A stretch of DNA of 64,000 nucleotides from Bifidobacterium panos (GCF_012932445.1 NZ_JAAIIJ010000016.1:1-64000); one strand, 5' to 3'; positions 27,686 through 40,182 are shown, numbered from the stretch's first letter. Notes: a model not told the origin generated them from the sequence alone. Program-made: numbers and translations.

Positions 27686-28474
27686 TCAGTGCGCCGGCCC
27701 CTGCTCAAACCCGGCGATCAGGAACACGCGTGTCGGGTTGGCCGGGCGCACAATGGCGTCGAACAGCCGCTCGAATGCGCCGGTGTCGCCCCGATACGCC
27801 GCTTGTTTGGCGGCTTTATATGATTCGCGCGTGACGCTTGCCCAATCCAGATCCCAGCCCGCATCGTGCGCCAGACGCGCCCCGAACATGCGCAACACCA
27901 TGGCGTTGCCGCCCTTGAACGGATGCAGATATCCCAGTTCGTCGAAAATATGCACGAACTCGCGCACGAACACATCCCTGTCCAGCGCGTGCAGATTGCG
28001 CTTGTCAGCTAGCTCGACGGCGATGTTGTGCGCGCCCGTCTCGATGAGATTCGCGGGGAAGAAGGCTTCGGGATTATGCGCGCGAGTGCTGTCGCTGGAC
28101 ACGGCCCGCGTGGTGTCGGCCGTGCGCAAACGCCCCGCGTCCGCAAACACGCCGTCGAACAGACCGCGGTGGATGGCCACGAGCTCGTCCAAATCCCCGG
28201 AAGGTATCCAAGGGCGCTCCGCCAGCAACACGGTGCGCGCGAATATGCCGGGCGCCTTGTCGCTGTGCTTGTCATCAAGACTGCCGTCGGACAGCTTGCT
28301 GTTCGCCGCTGTGGCGGCTTGCCCATCCGCTACGTCAATCAAGGCCGCCACATCGATATGCCCAGCCCTGTAGTCGGCGGCGGCGCGCATCGTCGCCTCG
28401 CCGGGTGTCATCGCTTCCAATGCGCAGTTCTTCAGCGCGAATGCGACCGCGCTCGCTCGTTCCGCAGGTGTCAT
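27686..28474 (-). CDS. Fic-domain protein with degenerate active-site motif
   Basis: A 262-residue protein with a Fic fold: helical segments around residues 90-230 and a core motif HPFKGGNAMVLR at residues 184-195. Canonical Fic enzymes have HPFx(D/E)GNGRxxR. Here the His and last Arg remain, but the acidic metal ligand is Gly188 and the GNGR Arg is Met192. AMP transfer is therefore doubtful; phosphocholination-like, kinase-like or no activity are possible. It is convergent with miaA and divergent from ftsK. No antitoxin gene is adjacent. Confidence 0.75.
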   Translation of the reverse strand: MTPAERASAVAFALKNCALEAMTPGEATMRAAADYRAGHIDVAALIDVADGQAATAANSKLSDGSLDDKHSDKAPGIFARTVLLAERPWIPSGDLDELVAIHRGLFDGVFADAGRLRTADTTRAVSSDSTRAHNPEAFFPANLIETGAHNIAVELADKRNLHALDRDVFVREFVHIFDELGYLHPFKGGNAMVLRMFGARLAHDAGWDLDWASVTRESYKAAKQAAYRGDTGAFERLFDAIVRPANPTRVFLIAGFEQGPAH

Positions 28475-28555
28475 ATCTCCCTATCGTAAACCAGACGCTT
28501 TATACTCGCATCATTACCGGTGCCAGCGACGGCTCGTAGTAGAATCAAACCCGTT

Positions 28556-31288
28556 ATGGCACAATCAGAATCCTCATCAAAATCCTCGTCCCGCCCTCGC
28601 AAGAACGGCGGGGCGTCTTCGCACGACGGCAACACCAAGGTTCAGCCAGAGCTTGATATGCCGGCGGAACCCGCGTGGAAAAAAATCCTGTTGGCGATTC
28701 CGCGTGCATTCGGCTCCGGCGTGCGCGCCATCACCGGCGTCGGCGAATACGATCCCGCCTATCGCCGTGACGGTCTGTGCTTCCTGATGCTGGTGTTCGC
28801 GGTGCTGTTCTGCGCCTCCGAATGGTTTCATGTTCACGGCGTGTTCGGGCAGTTCCTGCATGCCGTGGCTTCCGGCGCGTTCGGCGTGATGAGTGTGGTG
28901 CTGCCGGTGTTGCTCGTCGTTGTGGCCGTCCGTCTGATGCGCAACAGCGGCAAGGAATCGAACAATCCCCGTGTGATTACGGGCTGGGTGCTGTTGCTGT
29001 GGTCGATCTGCTCGATCATCGATATCGTCGTAGCTTCGAAAAGTGCCGGTTTCGATATCGCCGTGCTGCAAAAAGCAGGCGGATTGCTCGGCTACGTTCT
29101 TGGCTCGCCATTGGCGTGGGGGCTTTCCGACGTGTTCGCGATCATTGTCTTTGTCGTCATCGCGCTGTTCGCCATGCTGCTGATTTCAAGGCTTCATGTC
29201 ACTGATTTGCCTGAGTTGTGGCGTCGTCTCGTCGCCAAGGCGCAGGGCAGATCCTATCAGAACGCCGCCGAAGAGGGTGACGAGCAATTCCCCAACGAGG
29301 TGCGCATCGGCGATGGCACATTGTCATTCGCGGACGGCGTGCCTGCCCATGATGGTTCCGACGAAGAGGACACCAACCAAGCCGGGGAGTCGAAGCGAGG
29401 AATTCTCTCGCGGCTATTCGGCAGAAAAAATAAGGAAGCCTCCGGCTCGTCGCTTGAACGTTATCAAGGAGACGACCCGTTTTCCCAAGCGGCATCGCGC
29501 CATGGGCAGTCCGCCGAGATGCCCGTGCAGGAAAGTCAAGACGCTCAAGACACCAAGGAAGATACGTCCGACAGAACGTTGCCGATGTCCACCGCCGCGC
29601 CCTCGCAAACGCAAGGAAACGACCCTTGGGCACCAACCGCGCAGAATGATGCGCCCGCGGCGACACTCGCTGTGGGATCCGGTTCCGGCGCGTATGGCAG
29701 TGACAGCGATGAAAGCGATGCCGTTTCGTCCGCTTCAGGTGAGGGTGAAAGCGGTGATGCCGAGTCGCCGTACCATCTGCCCAGTCTTGACATGCTCGCA
29801 AAAGGCAAACCGCACGCCGCGCGCACCCCGTCCAACGACAGGGTGATTCGCGCGCTGACCTCCACGTTCCAGCAGTTCAAGGTGGATGCCAAAGTCGTCG
29901 GTTTCCTGCGCGGCCCCTCCGTCACCCAATACGAGGTCGAGCTCGGTTCCGGCGTCAAAGTGGAGAAGGTCACGAACCTCCAGCGCAATATCGCCTATGC
30001 GGTGGCCAGTTCCGACGTGCGCATCCTCTCGCCGATTCCCGGCAAATCAGCCATCGGCATCGAGATTCCGAATGAGGACCGCGAAATCGTGTGCCTGGGC
30101 GACGTGCTGCGCAGTCAGGAGGTCGTCAGCGACCCCAATCCGATGATCTGCGGCATCGGCAAGGATGTCGAAGGCCATTTCGTCACCGCCGACCTCACCA
30201 AGATGCCGCATCTGCTGGTCGCCGGTGCCACCGGCTCGGGCAAGTCGAGCTTTGTCAACTCCATGCTCACCTCGATCATCATGCGCGCCACACCCGAACA
30301 GGTGCGCCTGATCATGGTGGATCCCAAACGCGTGGAGCTATCTGCCTACGCGGGCATTCCGCACCTGCTGACCCCGATCATCACCGATCCGAAGAAGGCT
30401 GCCCAGGCGCTCGAATGGGTGGTCAAGGAGATGGATTCGCGCTACTCCGACTTGGAATTCTTCGGGTTCAAGCATGTCAAGGATTTCAACAAGGCCGTGC
30501 GCGAAGGCAAAGTCCATGCACCCGCCGGCTCGAATCGCAAGGTCGCGCCATATCCGTATATCCTGGTTGTCGTCGACGAGATGGCCGATTTGATGATGGT
30601 GGCGAAGAACGACGTGGAAAGTTCCATCCAGCGCATCACCCAGTTGGCGCGCGCCGCCGGCGTGCATCTGGTACTCGCCACCCAGCGCCCCTCCGTCGAT
30701 GTGGTGACAGGCTTGATCAAGGCCAACATCCCCTCGCGTCTGGCATTCACGACTTCCTCGGCAACCGACTCGCGCGTGATTCTCGACACCACGGGTGCCG
30801 AAACGCTGATTGGCCAGGGTGACGGCTTGTTCCTGCCGATGGGCTCAGCCAAGCCGATTCGCGTGCAGGGCTCGTGGGTCAACGAATCCGAAATTCGTCA
30901 GGCCGTGGAGTTCGTACGCACCCAGCGCAAGCCCAAATACCGCGAGGACATCGAGCAGATGGCGCGTGAGGCCGACAGCAAGACGATCGAACCGGACGAG
31001 GAAATCGGTGATGACATGGACGTGCTGTTGCAGGCCGCCGAACTGGTGGTCACCACGCAGTTCGGTTCCACTTCCATGCTTCAACGCAAGTTGAGAGTTG
31101 GTTTTGCCAAGGCGGGGCGCTTGATGGACTTGCTGGAATCGCGTGGCGTGGTCGGTCCCTCCGAAGGCTCGAAGGCGCGCGAAGTGCTCGTCCAACCCGC
31201 TGATTTGCCGGCGGTGCTGGCTTTCATTCGTGGCGAAACGAGTTCGATTGAAACTTCCGATGCCCAATCTCAGGGCGATGACGTGTAG
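28556..31288 (+). CDS. ftsK: DNA translocase FtsK/SpoIIIE
   Basis: A 910-residue ATP-driven DNA pump that moves chromosome ends through the division septum. Four hydrophobic segments lie between residues about 70 and 225, then a variable acidic linker to about 430. The motor has Walker A (GATGSGKSS, from Gly557) and Walker B ([13 protein letters not shown]). The C-terminal gamma winged helix, which reads orientation sequences, covers the last ~65 residues. ATG 28556 is taken; GTG 28520 is in frame and neither has a clear ribosome site. pgsA follows after 20 bases. Confidence 0.94.
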   Translation: MAQSESSSKSSSRPRKNGGASSHDGNTKVQPELDMPAEPAWKKILLAIPRAFGSGVRAITGVGEYDPAYRRDGLCFLMLVFAVLFCASEWFHVHGVFGQFLHAVASGAFGVMSVVLPVLLVVVAVRLMRNSGKESNNPRVITGWVLLLWSICSIIDIVVASKSAGFDIAVLQKAGGLLGYVLGSPLAWGLSDVFAIIVFVVIALFAMLLISRLHVTDLPELWRRLVAKAQGRSYQNAAEEGDEQFPNEVRIGDGTLSFADGVPAHDGSDEEDTNQAGESKRGILSRLFGRKNKEASGSSLERYQGDDPFSQAASRHGQSAEMPVQESQDAQDTKEDTSDRTLPMSTAAPSQTQGNDPWAPTAQNDAPAATLAVGSGSGAYGSDSDESDAVSSASGEGESGDAESPYHLPSLDMLAKGKPHAARTPSNDRVIRALTSTFQQFKVDAKVVGFLRGPSVTQYEVELGSGVKVEKVTNLQRNIAYAVASSDVRILSPIPGKSAIGIEIPNEDREIVCLGDVLRSQEVVSDPNPMICGIGKDVEGHFVTADLTKMPHLLVAGATGSGKSSFVNSMLTSIIMRATPEQVRLIMVDPKRVELSAYAGIPHLLTPIITDPKKAAQALEWVVKEMDSRYSDLEFFGFKHVKDFNKAVREGKVHAPAGSNRKVAPYPYILVVVDEMADLMMVAKNDVESSIQRITQLARAAGVHLVLATQRPSVDVVTGLIKANIPSRLAFTTSSATDSRVILDTTGAETLIGQGDGLFLPMGSAKPIRVQGSWVNESEIRQAVEFVRTQRKPKYREDIEQMAREADSKTIEPDEEIGDDMDVLLQAAELVVTTQFGSTSMLQRKLRVGFAKAGRLMDLLESRGVVGPSEGSKAREVLVQPADLPAVLAFIRGETSSIETSDAQSQGDDV

Positions 31289-31308
31289 TAAGGGTAACGT
31301 GAACGATT

Positions 31309-32307
31309 ATGAGTGAAACACATGAGCAATTCCATCCCGACACGGATGTTCAAGGTACTGTAAATCCGATCAGCGAGCATGCCGAGAGCGTGTCATTTGA
31401 ATCGGTCATTGCAGGCGCGGCGCCCCAATCCTTCGAACCGGTGGCGTCTGCGCAGAAATCAGTGACGTCTGCGCAGGAACCGGCGGTGTCTGCGCAAGAG
31501 CCAGTGGTGCCTGTGCAGGCACCGGTGACGTCTGTACAGGAGCCGGTGGTGCCTGTGCAGGAACCGGTGGTGTCTGCGCAGGAACCGGTGGCATCTGCGC
31601 AGGAACCGGTGGCATCTGTACAAGAGCCGGTGGTGTCTGCGCAGGAACCGGCGAACAAACCCTCGCTGTTGGACAGCTGGAACGCCGTCCCGAACCTCGT
31701 CACCTATTCGCGCATCGTGCTCGTGGTGGTTTTCCTCGGGCTGTACATCGCCGCCGGCGCGTGGGGGCTGAGCAACCTTCCGATGCGTTGGGCGGCCGCG
31801 ATCCTCTTCATCATCGCCGCTTCCACCGATAAGCTCGACGGCTGGATGGCTCGCAAATACAATCAGGTGACCGAACTGGGCAAACTGATGGATCCGATCG
31901 CCGACAAACTGCTCACCTGCGGCGCGCTGGTCGTGGCCAGTGCGTTCGGCGAGTTCCCTTGGTGGGCCACTGCGCTGTTCCTAGTGCGCGAGATTGGCAT
32001 CACGGTGATGCGCTTCGTCGTGATGGAACGCCCGAGTGGCAAGGTCATCGCCGCCGCGCGTCCAGGCAAGCTCAAAACGGTGTTCCAGTACGTCGGTTTG
32101 TCGATGTTGCTGTTGCCGGTGTGGCAGTTCTGCCCTGATGCCATCGAGGTCGCGAAGTTGCCGATGTGGCTGAATGGCTATCTGTTCGTCACCTATGTGC
32201 TGCTGTATCTGGCGCTGTTCCTGTGCCTGTATTCCGGCTACCTGTATCTGCATAACACGTTTGGAGGTTTGCCCAAGAAGTCGGCGAAGCCTAGGCATTC
32301 ACGATGA
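31309..32307 (+). CDS. pgsA: CDP-diacylglycerol-glycerol-3-phosphate 3-phosphatidyltransferase with repeat-bearing N-terminus
   Basis: A 332-residue membrane enzyme that commits CDP-diacylglycerol to phosphatidylglycerol. The CDP-alcohol phosphotransferase motif D-x2-DG-x2-AR-x8-G-x3-D-x3-D is complete in the TDKLDGWMARKY region and the LGKLMDPIADK segment. Ordinary PgsA proteins have about 180-220 residues; here residues 1-118 are an added cytoplasmic extension with ten heptapeptide repeats. The stop overlaps the cinA-type start (ATGA). Likely an operon ftsK-pgsA-cinA. Confidence 0.92.
   Translation: MSETHEQFHPDTDVQGTVNPISEHAESVSFESVIAGAAPQSFEPVASAQKSVTSAQEPAVSAQEPVVPVQAPVTSVQEPVVPVQEPVVSAQEPVASAQEPVASVQEPVVSAQEPANKPSLLDSWNAVPNLVTYSRIVLVVVFLGLYIAAGAWGLSNLPMRWAAAILFIIAASTDKLDGWMARKYNQVTELGKLMDPIADKLLTCGALVVASAFGEFPWWATALFLVREIGITVMRFVVMERPSGKVIAAARPGKLKTVFQYVGLSMLLLPVWQFCPDAIEVAKLPMWLNGYLFVTYVLLYLALFLCLYSGYLYLHNTFGGLPKKSAKPRHSR
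31447..31656 (+). repeat. Ten 21-bp tandem repeats in pgsA
   Basis: Units of type TCTGCGCAGGAACCGGTGG(TG) encode SAQEPVV and variants (SVQEPVV, PVQEPVV, SAQEPVA). Ten units in a row keep the frame, so loss or gain of units changes only the length of the N-terminal linker. Confidence 0.9.
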
Positions 32308-32897
32308 CTGCCCTACAGGAACAGGACGCTCTGGCGGCGGGGATTCTTAAATCCTGCGCCTCGCGGGGGTACAAGCTCGCCTGCGCGGAATCGCTGACGG
32401 GCGGCCTGCTCGCCGACGCTTTCGTGCGCATTCCCGGCGCGTCGAACGTCTTCCTCGGTTCGGCAGTCACCTATGACATCAAAGCGAAAGCCTCCATTCT
32501 CGGTGTGGATGCCGCCTTGCTGGGGCGTGAAGGTGCCGTACACCCCGAAGTCGCACGTCAGATGGCTGTTGCGGCGGCACGGCTTTACAACCAGAGCGAA
32601 TACGCAAATCAAGTGATGTCGATTTCGACCACAGGGGTAGCCGGACCCGGCCCGGACGGCGACAAACCGGCCGGACTGGTCTATGTCGGCGTGGCGTTGC
32701 CTGATGTGCTGCCCTTTCGGATGGACGATCTGCAGTTGCCTGCCGACACGTCATACGCATCCGATATGAGGACCCGGGTGGATGGGGTGAACAGCGTCGC
32801 TTTTGAGTTGCGTTTGCAAGGCTCTCGGGAACAGATACGCGCCGGCGTTGTCCTGCATGCATTGCGCATAGTGAGGCAACTCACAGTGTTTTTATAG
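32304..32897 (+). CDS. CinA C-terminal family protein (nicotinamide-nucleotide amidohydrolase)
   Basis: A 197-residue protein of the PncC/CinA-C family, which deamidates NMN to NaMN. The CAESLTGGLLADAFVRIPGAS and GSAVTYDIKAK segments and the STTGVAGPGPDGDKPAGLVYVG stretch (given here only as its landmarks, residues about 107-128) are typical. There is no N-terminal molybdopterin-binding domain. It overlaps pgsA by four bases and precedes clgR, the usual actinobacterial order. Confidence 0.88.
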   Translation: MTALQEQDALAAGILKSCASRGYKLACAESLTGGLLADAFVRIPGASNVFLGSAVTYDIKAKASILGVDAALLGREGAVHPEVARQMAVAAARLYNQSEYANQVMSISTTGVAGPGPDGDKPAGLVYVGVALPDVLPFRMDDLQLPADTSYASDMRTRVDGVNSVAFELRLQGSREQIRAGVVLHALRIVRQLTVFL

Positions 32898-32970
32898 GAA
32901 TAAAACCACTCCTGCCCATTGTTGTGGTGTTGTATAGAGTAACGACATCACACAGGTAAGGGGATGGATT

Positions 32971-33477
32971 ATGGAAACGATGACCCGTGTTCGCTCGACT
33001 GTTGAATCGGCAACCTCTGCACCGATGGTGCGTCCGGGTGCCGCCCGAATGCGTGAATTGACCCCAGCCCAACGCCGTGCCGTCATGTTCGCCCAGCAGC
33101 AGGTGCTCAAGGCGCGTGCCGCCAAGAAGGCCAAGGACGAGGCCATTGAAGCACGGCGTCGCATGTGGGATGAAAGTGAGGCTGACATTGCCGCCGCGCA
33201 GAATGCCGCCCGCCGCGAAGAAAGCCGTCATGTAGCGAATCCCACATTGCGCGGAGCCATCGGGTATGTCTTGCGGGACCTGCGTTCGCGCGACCATAGA
33301 ACCTTGCGCGAGGTCAGCGAAAAAGCCGGCGTGTCGCTTGGGTACCTGTCCGAAGTGGAACGCGGGCAGAAGGAGGCCAGTTCCGAGTTGCTCACGTCCA
33401 TTGCCGAATCTTTGGGTGTGAGCGCGGCCCAGTTGTTGCGCATGGTCGCCGACAGGCTCGATGTGCTTGCCGCCTGA
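32971..33477 (+). CDS. clgR: Transcriptional regulator ClgR
   Basis: A 168-residue protein with an XRE-type helix-turn-helix in its C-terminal third ([20 protein letters not shown] followed by [11 protein letters not shown]). ClgR proteins activate clp protease genes in actinobacteria and have been studied in bifidobacteria. Here there is a long basic and Ala-rich N-terminal extension (residues 1-85) before the usual ~80-residue core. AAGGGGAT lies before ATG 32971. A terminator follows, then DUF3046 and recA. Confidence 0.9.
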   Translation: METMTRVRSTVESATSAPMVRPGAARMRELTPAQRRAVMFAQQQVLKARAAKKAKDEAIEARRRMWDESEADIAAAQNAARREESRHVANPTLRGAIGYVLRDLRSRDHRTLREVSEKAGVSLGYLSEVERGQKEASSELLTSIAESLGVSAAQLLRMVADRLDVLAA

Positions 33478-33505
33478 TGTATTCCATTCGTTTGTAGTTA
33501 TGCAG

Positions 33506-33537
33506 AATCCCGATTCCGTTAGGGGTCGGGATTTTTC
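33506..33537 (+). terminator. Terminator after clgR
   Basis: AATCCCGA pairs with TCGGGATT around a 12-base loop, followed by a T-run. Confidence 0.85.
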
Positions 33538-33562
33538 GCATGAAACACTACACTGGGGTCTC

Positions 33563-33772
33563 ATGCGTGAACGGGAATTCTGGCAGTTGCTCGAAGAGGT
33601 GTTCGGGCGCACTTATGGGCGTGCGTTGTCGCGTGACCAGCAGCTGCCCGCGTTGGGGAACATGACCGTCGTCGAGGCGCTCGAATCGGGCCAGGAGCCT
33701 CGCGTCGTATGGAACGTGCTGTGCGATCAGATGGAAGTTCCGGATGCGAAGCGTTGGGGGGCGCGACCATAA
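33563..33772 (+). CDS. DUF3046 protein
   Basis: A 69-residue acidic protein beginning MREREFWQLLEEVFG and ending near DAKRWG, the hallmark of the actinobacterial DUF3046 family, which sits next to recA in many genomes. Its function is unknown. The frame is open from 33461 but the part before ATG 33563 overlaps the clgR terminator, so this start is chosen. Confidence 0.88.
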   Translation: MREREFWQLLEEVFGRTYGRALSRDQQLPALGNMTVVEALESGQEPRVVWNVLCDQMEVPDAKRWGARP

Positions 33773-33830
33773 CGCTCCTCCCATGCCGCACCGTGTGGGC
33801 TGAGGTGCTTCGGCGTGTCGCCATCGCAAT

Positions 33831-33846
33831 TCGAACAAATGTTCGC
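33831..33846. promoter_or_regulatory. LexA (SOS) box upstream of recA
   Basis: TCGAACAAATGTTCGC matches the Gram-positive LexA consensus (CGAAC-N4-GTTCG). It lies 223 bases before the recA ATG, with a TATAGT-like box at 33856 just downstream, implying a long leader. The 297-base gap between DUF3046 and recA holds no gene. Confidence 0.85.
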
Positions 33847-33968
33847 ATTTAGGGTTATAGTTATCCACAGCGAGTATCACCGGCAGATGCACGGTTGTCA
33901 CTTGCGCATGGTGCAAAAACCGTTGTCCCCATTGGGATATGAGGTGACGACGACACTGACGCCGAGAG

Positions 33969-33988
33969 GGCTTCGACCACAATGGTCG
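33969..33988. promoter_or_regulatory. Palindromic motif in the recA leader, shared with 46031-46050
   Basis: GGCTTCGACCACAATGGTCG has CGACC/GGTCG arms and matches the site at 46031-46050 at 18 of 20 positions. It may be a common protein-binding site or RNA hairpin. Confidence 0.4.
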
Positions 33989-34069
33989 TCTGTCCTTGAC
34001 CGCGCGCAGGGCGAGTACGTACCGTGAGAAGCGAACAGTCGTCTGTCCATTTGGCAAAAGGAGAAGATC

Positions 34070-35233
34070 ATGGCACACAACACCGGCGCCACGTCATCGC
34101 AGCACGAGCTCGATCCACGGCGCAAGGCCGCCCTTGACACCGCATTGGCGCAGGTCGAGAAGAGTTTCGGCAAAGGCTCGGCCATGCGGCTTGGCGACAG
34201 GCCCGAACAGGATGTTGAGGTCATTCCCACAGGCTCGCTCGCCCTGGACATGGCTCTTGGCATCGGCGGTCTTCCCAAGGGTCGCATCGTCGAGGTGTAC
34301 GGCCCCGAATCCTCAGGCAAGACCACGCTGACGTTGCATGTGGTGGCGAATGCGCAAAAGGCGGGCGGCGTGGCCGCGTTCATCGACGCGGAACACGCGC
34401 TCGACCCGGTGTATGCCCGCAAACTCGGTGTCGACACCGATTCGCTGATCGTCTCCCAGCCCGACAACGGCGAGCAGGCCCTGGAAATCGCCGACATGCT
34501 CATCCGTTCCGGCGCGCTGGACGTCATCGTGATCGATTCCGTGGCCGCGCTGGTACCCAAAGCCGAAATCGAAGGTGATATGGGAGACAGCCATGTGGGC
34601 TTGCAGGCCCGCCTGATGAGCCAGGCCTTGCGCAAGATGACGGGCGCATTGGCCCAGGCCGGCACCACGGCCATCTTCATCAACCAGTTGCGCGAAAAAA
34701 TCGGCGTGTTCTTCGGCTCGCCCGAAACCACCACCGGCGGCAAGGCGCTGAAGTTCTATTCCTCCGTGCGCATGGATATTCGTCGTATCCAGACCATCAA
34801 GAACGGTGAGGATGCGGTGGGTAATCGCACGCGCGTCAAGGTAGTCAAGAACAAGATGGCACCGCCGTTCAAATCCGCCGAGTTCGACATGCTGTATGGC
34901 GAAGGCATTTCCCGCGAGGGTTCCGCGCTGGATATGGCCATCCAGGTCGGCGTGGTCAAGAAATCCGGTTCTTGGTTCACCTATGAGGGCGACCAGCTTG
35001 GTCAAGGGCGCGAGAATGTGCGTAACTTCCTGAAGGACAACCCCGGCATCACCGAGGAAATCGAGAACAAGGTCAAGGCGGCGTTCGGCCTGATCGAGCC
35101 GATGGATCAGTTCGCCGAAGGCGAGGAGGCGACGGACGCCGCCCAAACGGGCGAGCAAACCGAATCCGTTGCGCCCGCCGAGGAGAACAAGGCGGACAAG
35201 TCCTCGAAGGCCGCGGCTCGCCCCAAGGCGTAA
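34070..35233 (+). CDS. recA: Recombinase RecA
   Basis: A 387-residue recombinase for homologous recombination and SOS induction. Walker A is GPESSGKT at residues 78-85; the [15 protein letters not shown] and [16 protein letters not shown] segments are typical. The C-terminus is extended by an acidic, then Lys/Ala-rich tail from about residue 335. AAAAGGAGAAG precedes ATG 34070. It forms an operon with recX and is under the LexA box at 33831. Confidence 0.99.
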   Translation: MAHNTGATSSQHELDPRRKAALDTALAQVEKSFGKGSAMRLGDRPEQDVEVIPTGSLALDMALGIGGLPKGRIVEVYGPESSGKTTLTLHVVANAQKAGGVAAFIDAEHALDPVYARKLGVDTDSLIVSQPDNGEQALEIADMLIRSGALDVIVIDSVAALVPKAEIEGDMGDSHVGLQARLMSQALRKMTGALAQAGTTAIFINQLREKIGVFFGSPETTTGGKALKFYSSVRMDIRRIQTIKNGEDAVGNRTRVKVVKNKMAPPFKSAEFDMLYGEGISREGSALDMAIQVGVVKKSGSWFTYEGDQLGQGRENVRNFLKDNPGITEEIENKVKAAFGLIEPMDQFAEGEEATDAAQTGEQTESVAPAEENKADKSSKAAARPKA

Positions 35234-35244
35234 GCTGTATTGAC

Positions 35245-35835
35245 ATGATCAGCGCCGAGACCTTTCTTCAGGGGCATTGCGTCGTTGTCGATGATTCGAC
35301 CGACGAAGACACGCACGAGGATTCCCATCGTGTGAACCGCAACAGGCGCGGCTCGTCGTCCGACGATTTCGACCCCCGGGATGTCGATGCCTGCCGCGAG
35401 GCGGCGCTGCGTCTGTTGGATGCCGCTCCGCGTTCCTGTGGTGGGTTGCGGCAGCGGCTGGTAGGCAAAGGGTATGACGAGCGGGCGGTTGATGCCGTCA
35501 TCAAGCGTTTGCTCGAACTCAAGTTGCTTGATGATCGTGCCTATGCCGAATCGGCGGTGCGCTATTGCCTGAACCGTTTGATGGGCGAGCGCGGCGCGGT
35601 GATGGAGCTGCGGCGCAAAGGCATCAATTCCACGCTGGCGTCCCGTGTCGTCGACGAGGCCGCCCATCAGGGACTGTTCGAGGAATCGGCTTGGGGACTT
35701 GGCCGCAGGATCTACCGCAAGACGCAGGGGCTTGATCGTCAGGTGCGTTTGCGCCGCTTCTGGGCGGCGGGAGGGCGCAAAGGTCATGATCCCGAAACGT
35801 TGCGCCGTGTCGCGCATGAGCTGATGGATGAATAG
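35245..35835 (+). CDS. recX: Regulatory protein RecX
   Basis: A 196-residue protein with three-helix repeats typical of RecX, which limits RecA filament growth. The early CREAALRLLDAAPRSCGGLRQ region and the LDDRAYAESAVRY motif fit. Residues 1-45 are an acidic, poorly conserved extension. It starts 12 bases after recA and ends right at the 3' end of the convergent rnpB. Confidence 0.92.
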   Translation: MISAETFLQGHCVVVDDSTDEDTHEDSHRVNRNRRGSSSDDFDPRDVDACREAALRLLDAAPRSCGGLRQRLVGKGYDERAVDAVIKRLLELKLLDDRAYAESAVRYCLNRLMGERGAVMELRRKGINSTLASRVVDEAAHQGLFEESAWGLGRRIYRKTQGLDRQVRLRRFWAAGGRKGHDPETLRRVAHELMDE

Positions 35836-35836
35836 G

Positions 35837-36202
35837 TGAGACCCCTTATACCCCGGGTTCTGTCATGCGCTTGACACGCACGGATGACCATCCATCTCGA
35901 CCTGACGTCGCCGCCAGGCTCTAGCGGCCTACCCGATGGCACGGGCGAGCAGCCCTTAAAGCCATCTGCTTGGCCTTGCTCCCGATGAGGCTTGCCATGC
36001 GACCCACTGTTGCCAGGGGCCCGGTGGTCTCTTACACCGCCGTTTCACCCTTACCTCCCGGCGTGGCCGGGGGCGGTCTGTTCTCTGTTGCGCTATCTCT
36101 CAGGTTGCCCTGGGCGGACGTTATCCGCCATCGTGCTCTGTGGAGCCCGGAAGTTCCTCAGCCATTGCCAATGGACATGACCGCGGTCATCAAGGGGTCT
36201 CA
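35837..36202 (-). ncRNA. rnpB: RNase P RNA
   Basis: The minus strand carries GAGGAACTTCCGGGCTCCAC near the 5' end (plus 36144-36165 region) and a 3' segment with GACAGAACCCGGGGTATAAG, the conserved core of type A RNase P RNA. The ends, 35837-35847 and 36192-36202, are complementary over 11 bases and form the P1 helix. It makes the ribozyme that matures tRNA 5' ends. Ends are estimated from P1. Confidence 0.93.
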
Positions 36203-36210
36203 AGGTTTTC

Positions 36211-36216
36211 ACTATA
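36211..36216 (-). promoter_or_regulatory. -10 box of rnpB
   Basis: On the minus strand this reads TATAGT, 8 bases before the inferred RNA start at 36202. No good -35 box is seen. Confidence 0.55.
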
Positions 36217-36263
36217 CCAGTGCAGAGCGAATGGAAAAAACAGATGAAAATCACGGCTTTTCT

Positions 36264-36293
36264 ACGAGCATCCAGCCGATGCTCGTCTACAAT
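36264..36293 (+). promoter_or_regulatory. Inverted repeat and -10 box before hpf
   Basis: ACGAGCAT and ATGCTCGT (36264-36286) surround a 7-base loop and touch a TACAAT box at 36288-36293. The repeat takes the place of a -35 element, which suggests control by a bound regulator. Confidence 0.5.
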
Positions 36294-36372
36294 GAAAACT
36301 ACCCGGCCGGTGAAGATGCCGGTCGAAACGCCAAATAGCGGCTGGCGCCGCTTGAGTTACTAGGAGGTTCAC

Positions 36373-37029
36373 ATGGAAATCGTCGTTACCGGACGTCATA
36401 CGCAAATCAAACAAAGGTTCCGTGATGTCGTCGAAAGCAAGATGAATCGTGTGACCGCCATCGCACCCGATGCGCAGCGTGCACAGATCGTGCTTACCCA
36501 TGAGGGTAATCCCCGCCAGGCCGATACCGCCAAGCGCGTGGAAATCACCGTTATCGCGGGTCGCACCGTGGTGCGCGCCGAAGCATCCAGCGCCGATGAG
36601 TTCAGCGCCCTTGACATGGCCCTTGACAAGCTGACGCTACGTCTTCGCCGCACGCGTGATCGTCGCAAGGATCATCGTCGTGGTTATGAGAACCCGGTGC
36701 CGGTTGATTTGGGCGCCATTGAACCCGAGACCCTTGAGGCCGAAGCCGACAACGAGCCGGACAACAGCCCGGCCGCCGCGGTGTCTTCGGAACTTGGCCC
36801 GGGGGAGTCGGTTGAGGTTCAGGTGGGCGACACCCCAATCGTGATTCGTCGTAAGCTGCATATCGCCGATCCGATGAGCATCGATGAGGCGTTGTATGAG
36901 ATGGAATTGATCGGACATGATTTCTTCCTGTTCGTCAACAAGGAGACGGGTCGTCCCTCTGTCGTCTACCGCCGCCACGGTTGGAGCTACGGCGTGTTTG
37001 AAATCGACACTCCCGAAAACGTCAACTGA
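36373..37029 (+). CDS. hpf: Ribosome hibernation promoting factor, long form
   Basis: A 218-residue protein. Residues 1-100 are the S30AE/YfiA domain that binds the 30S decoding site. A linker rich in Glu, Pro and Ala follows, and the C-terminal ~60 residues (SIDEALYEMELIGHDFFLFVNKE region) are the dimerisation domain that links two 70S ribosomes into 100S. AGGAGG precedes ATG 36373. It stands before secA as in other actinobacteria. Confidence 0.95.
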   Translation: MEIVVTGRHTQIKQRFRDVVESKMNRVTAIAPDAQRAQIVLTHEGNPRQADTAKRVEITVIAGRTVVRAEASSADEFSALDMALDKLTLRLRRTRDRRKDHRRGYENPVPVDLGAIEPETLEAEADNEPDNSPAAAVSSELGPGESVEVQVGDTPIVIRRKLHIADPMSIDEALYEMELIGHDFFLFVNKETGRPSVVYRRHGWSYGVFEIDTPENVN

Positions 37030-37192
37030 CAGCATGAATTTTTCATGAAGCCCGCGCCCGATGACGCGGGCTTCGTGTTGCTTCCTTGTCTTATCGGCAA
37101 GGTCGCGTAAGATAGTCGGCAGTGTGTCCTGACGCATATCCGATATGCGTTTGCAGGGCTAAAAAGAACTCGACCAATCCGAGGAGCAGAAC

Positions 37193-40051
<2,859 letters not shown>

Positions 40052-40071
40052 TCGCTTATCGTTCGACAGCA

Positions 40072-40114
40072 AAACGACCGCCGCGCCTGAAAACAACAGG
40101 TGCGGCGGTCGTTT
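40072..40114 (+). terminator. Terminator of secA
   Basis: An 18-bp near-perfect stem, AAACGACCGCCGCGCCTG / CAGGTGCGGCGGTCGTTT, with a seven-base loop. Confidence 0.9.
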
Positions 40115-40182
40115 GTATAACCTTAAGCATGGCCAAACATATCGTGATGTGGACGTTCGACGGAGGCGATACATCCGCTCGC

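Noticed and set aside
31447..31656. Separate repeat element inserted into pgsA
   Set aside because: The units are in frame and code for a regular heptapeptide; no inverted ends or target duplication are seen.
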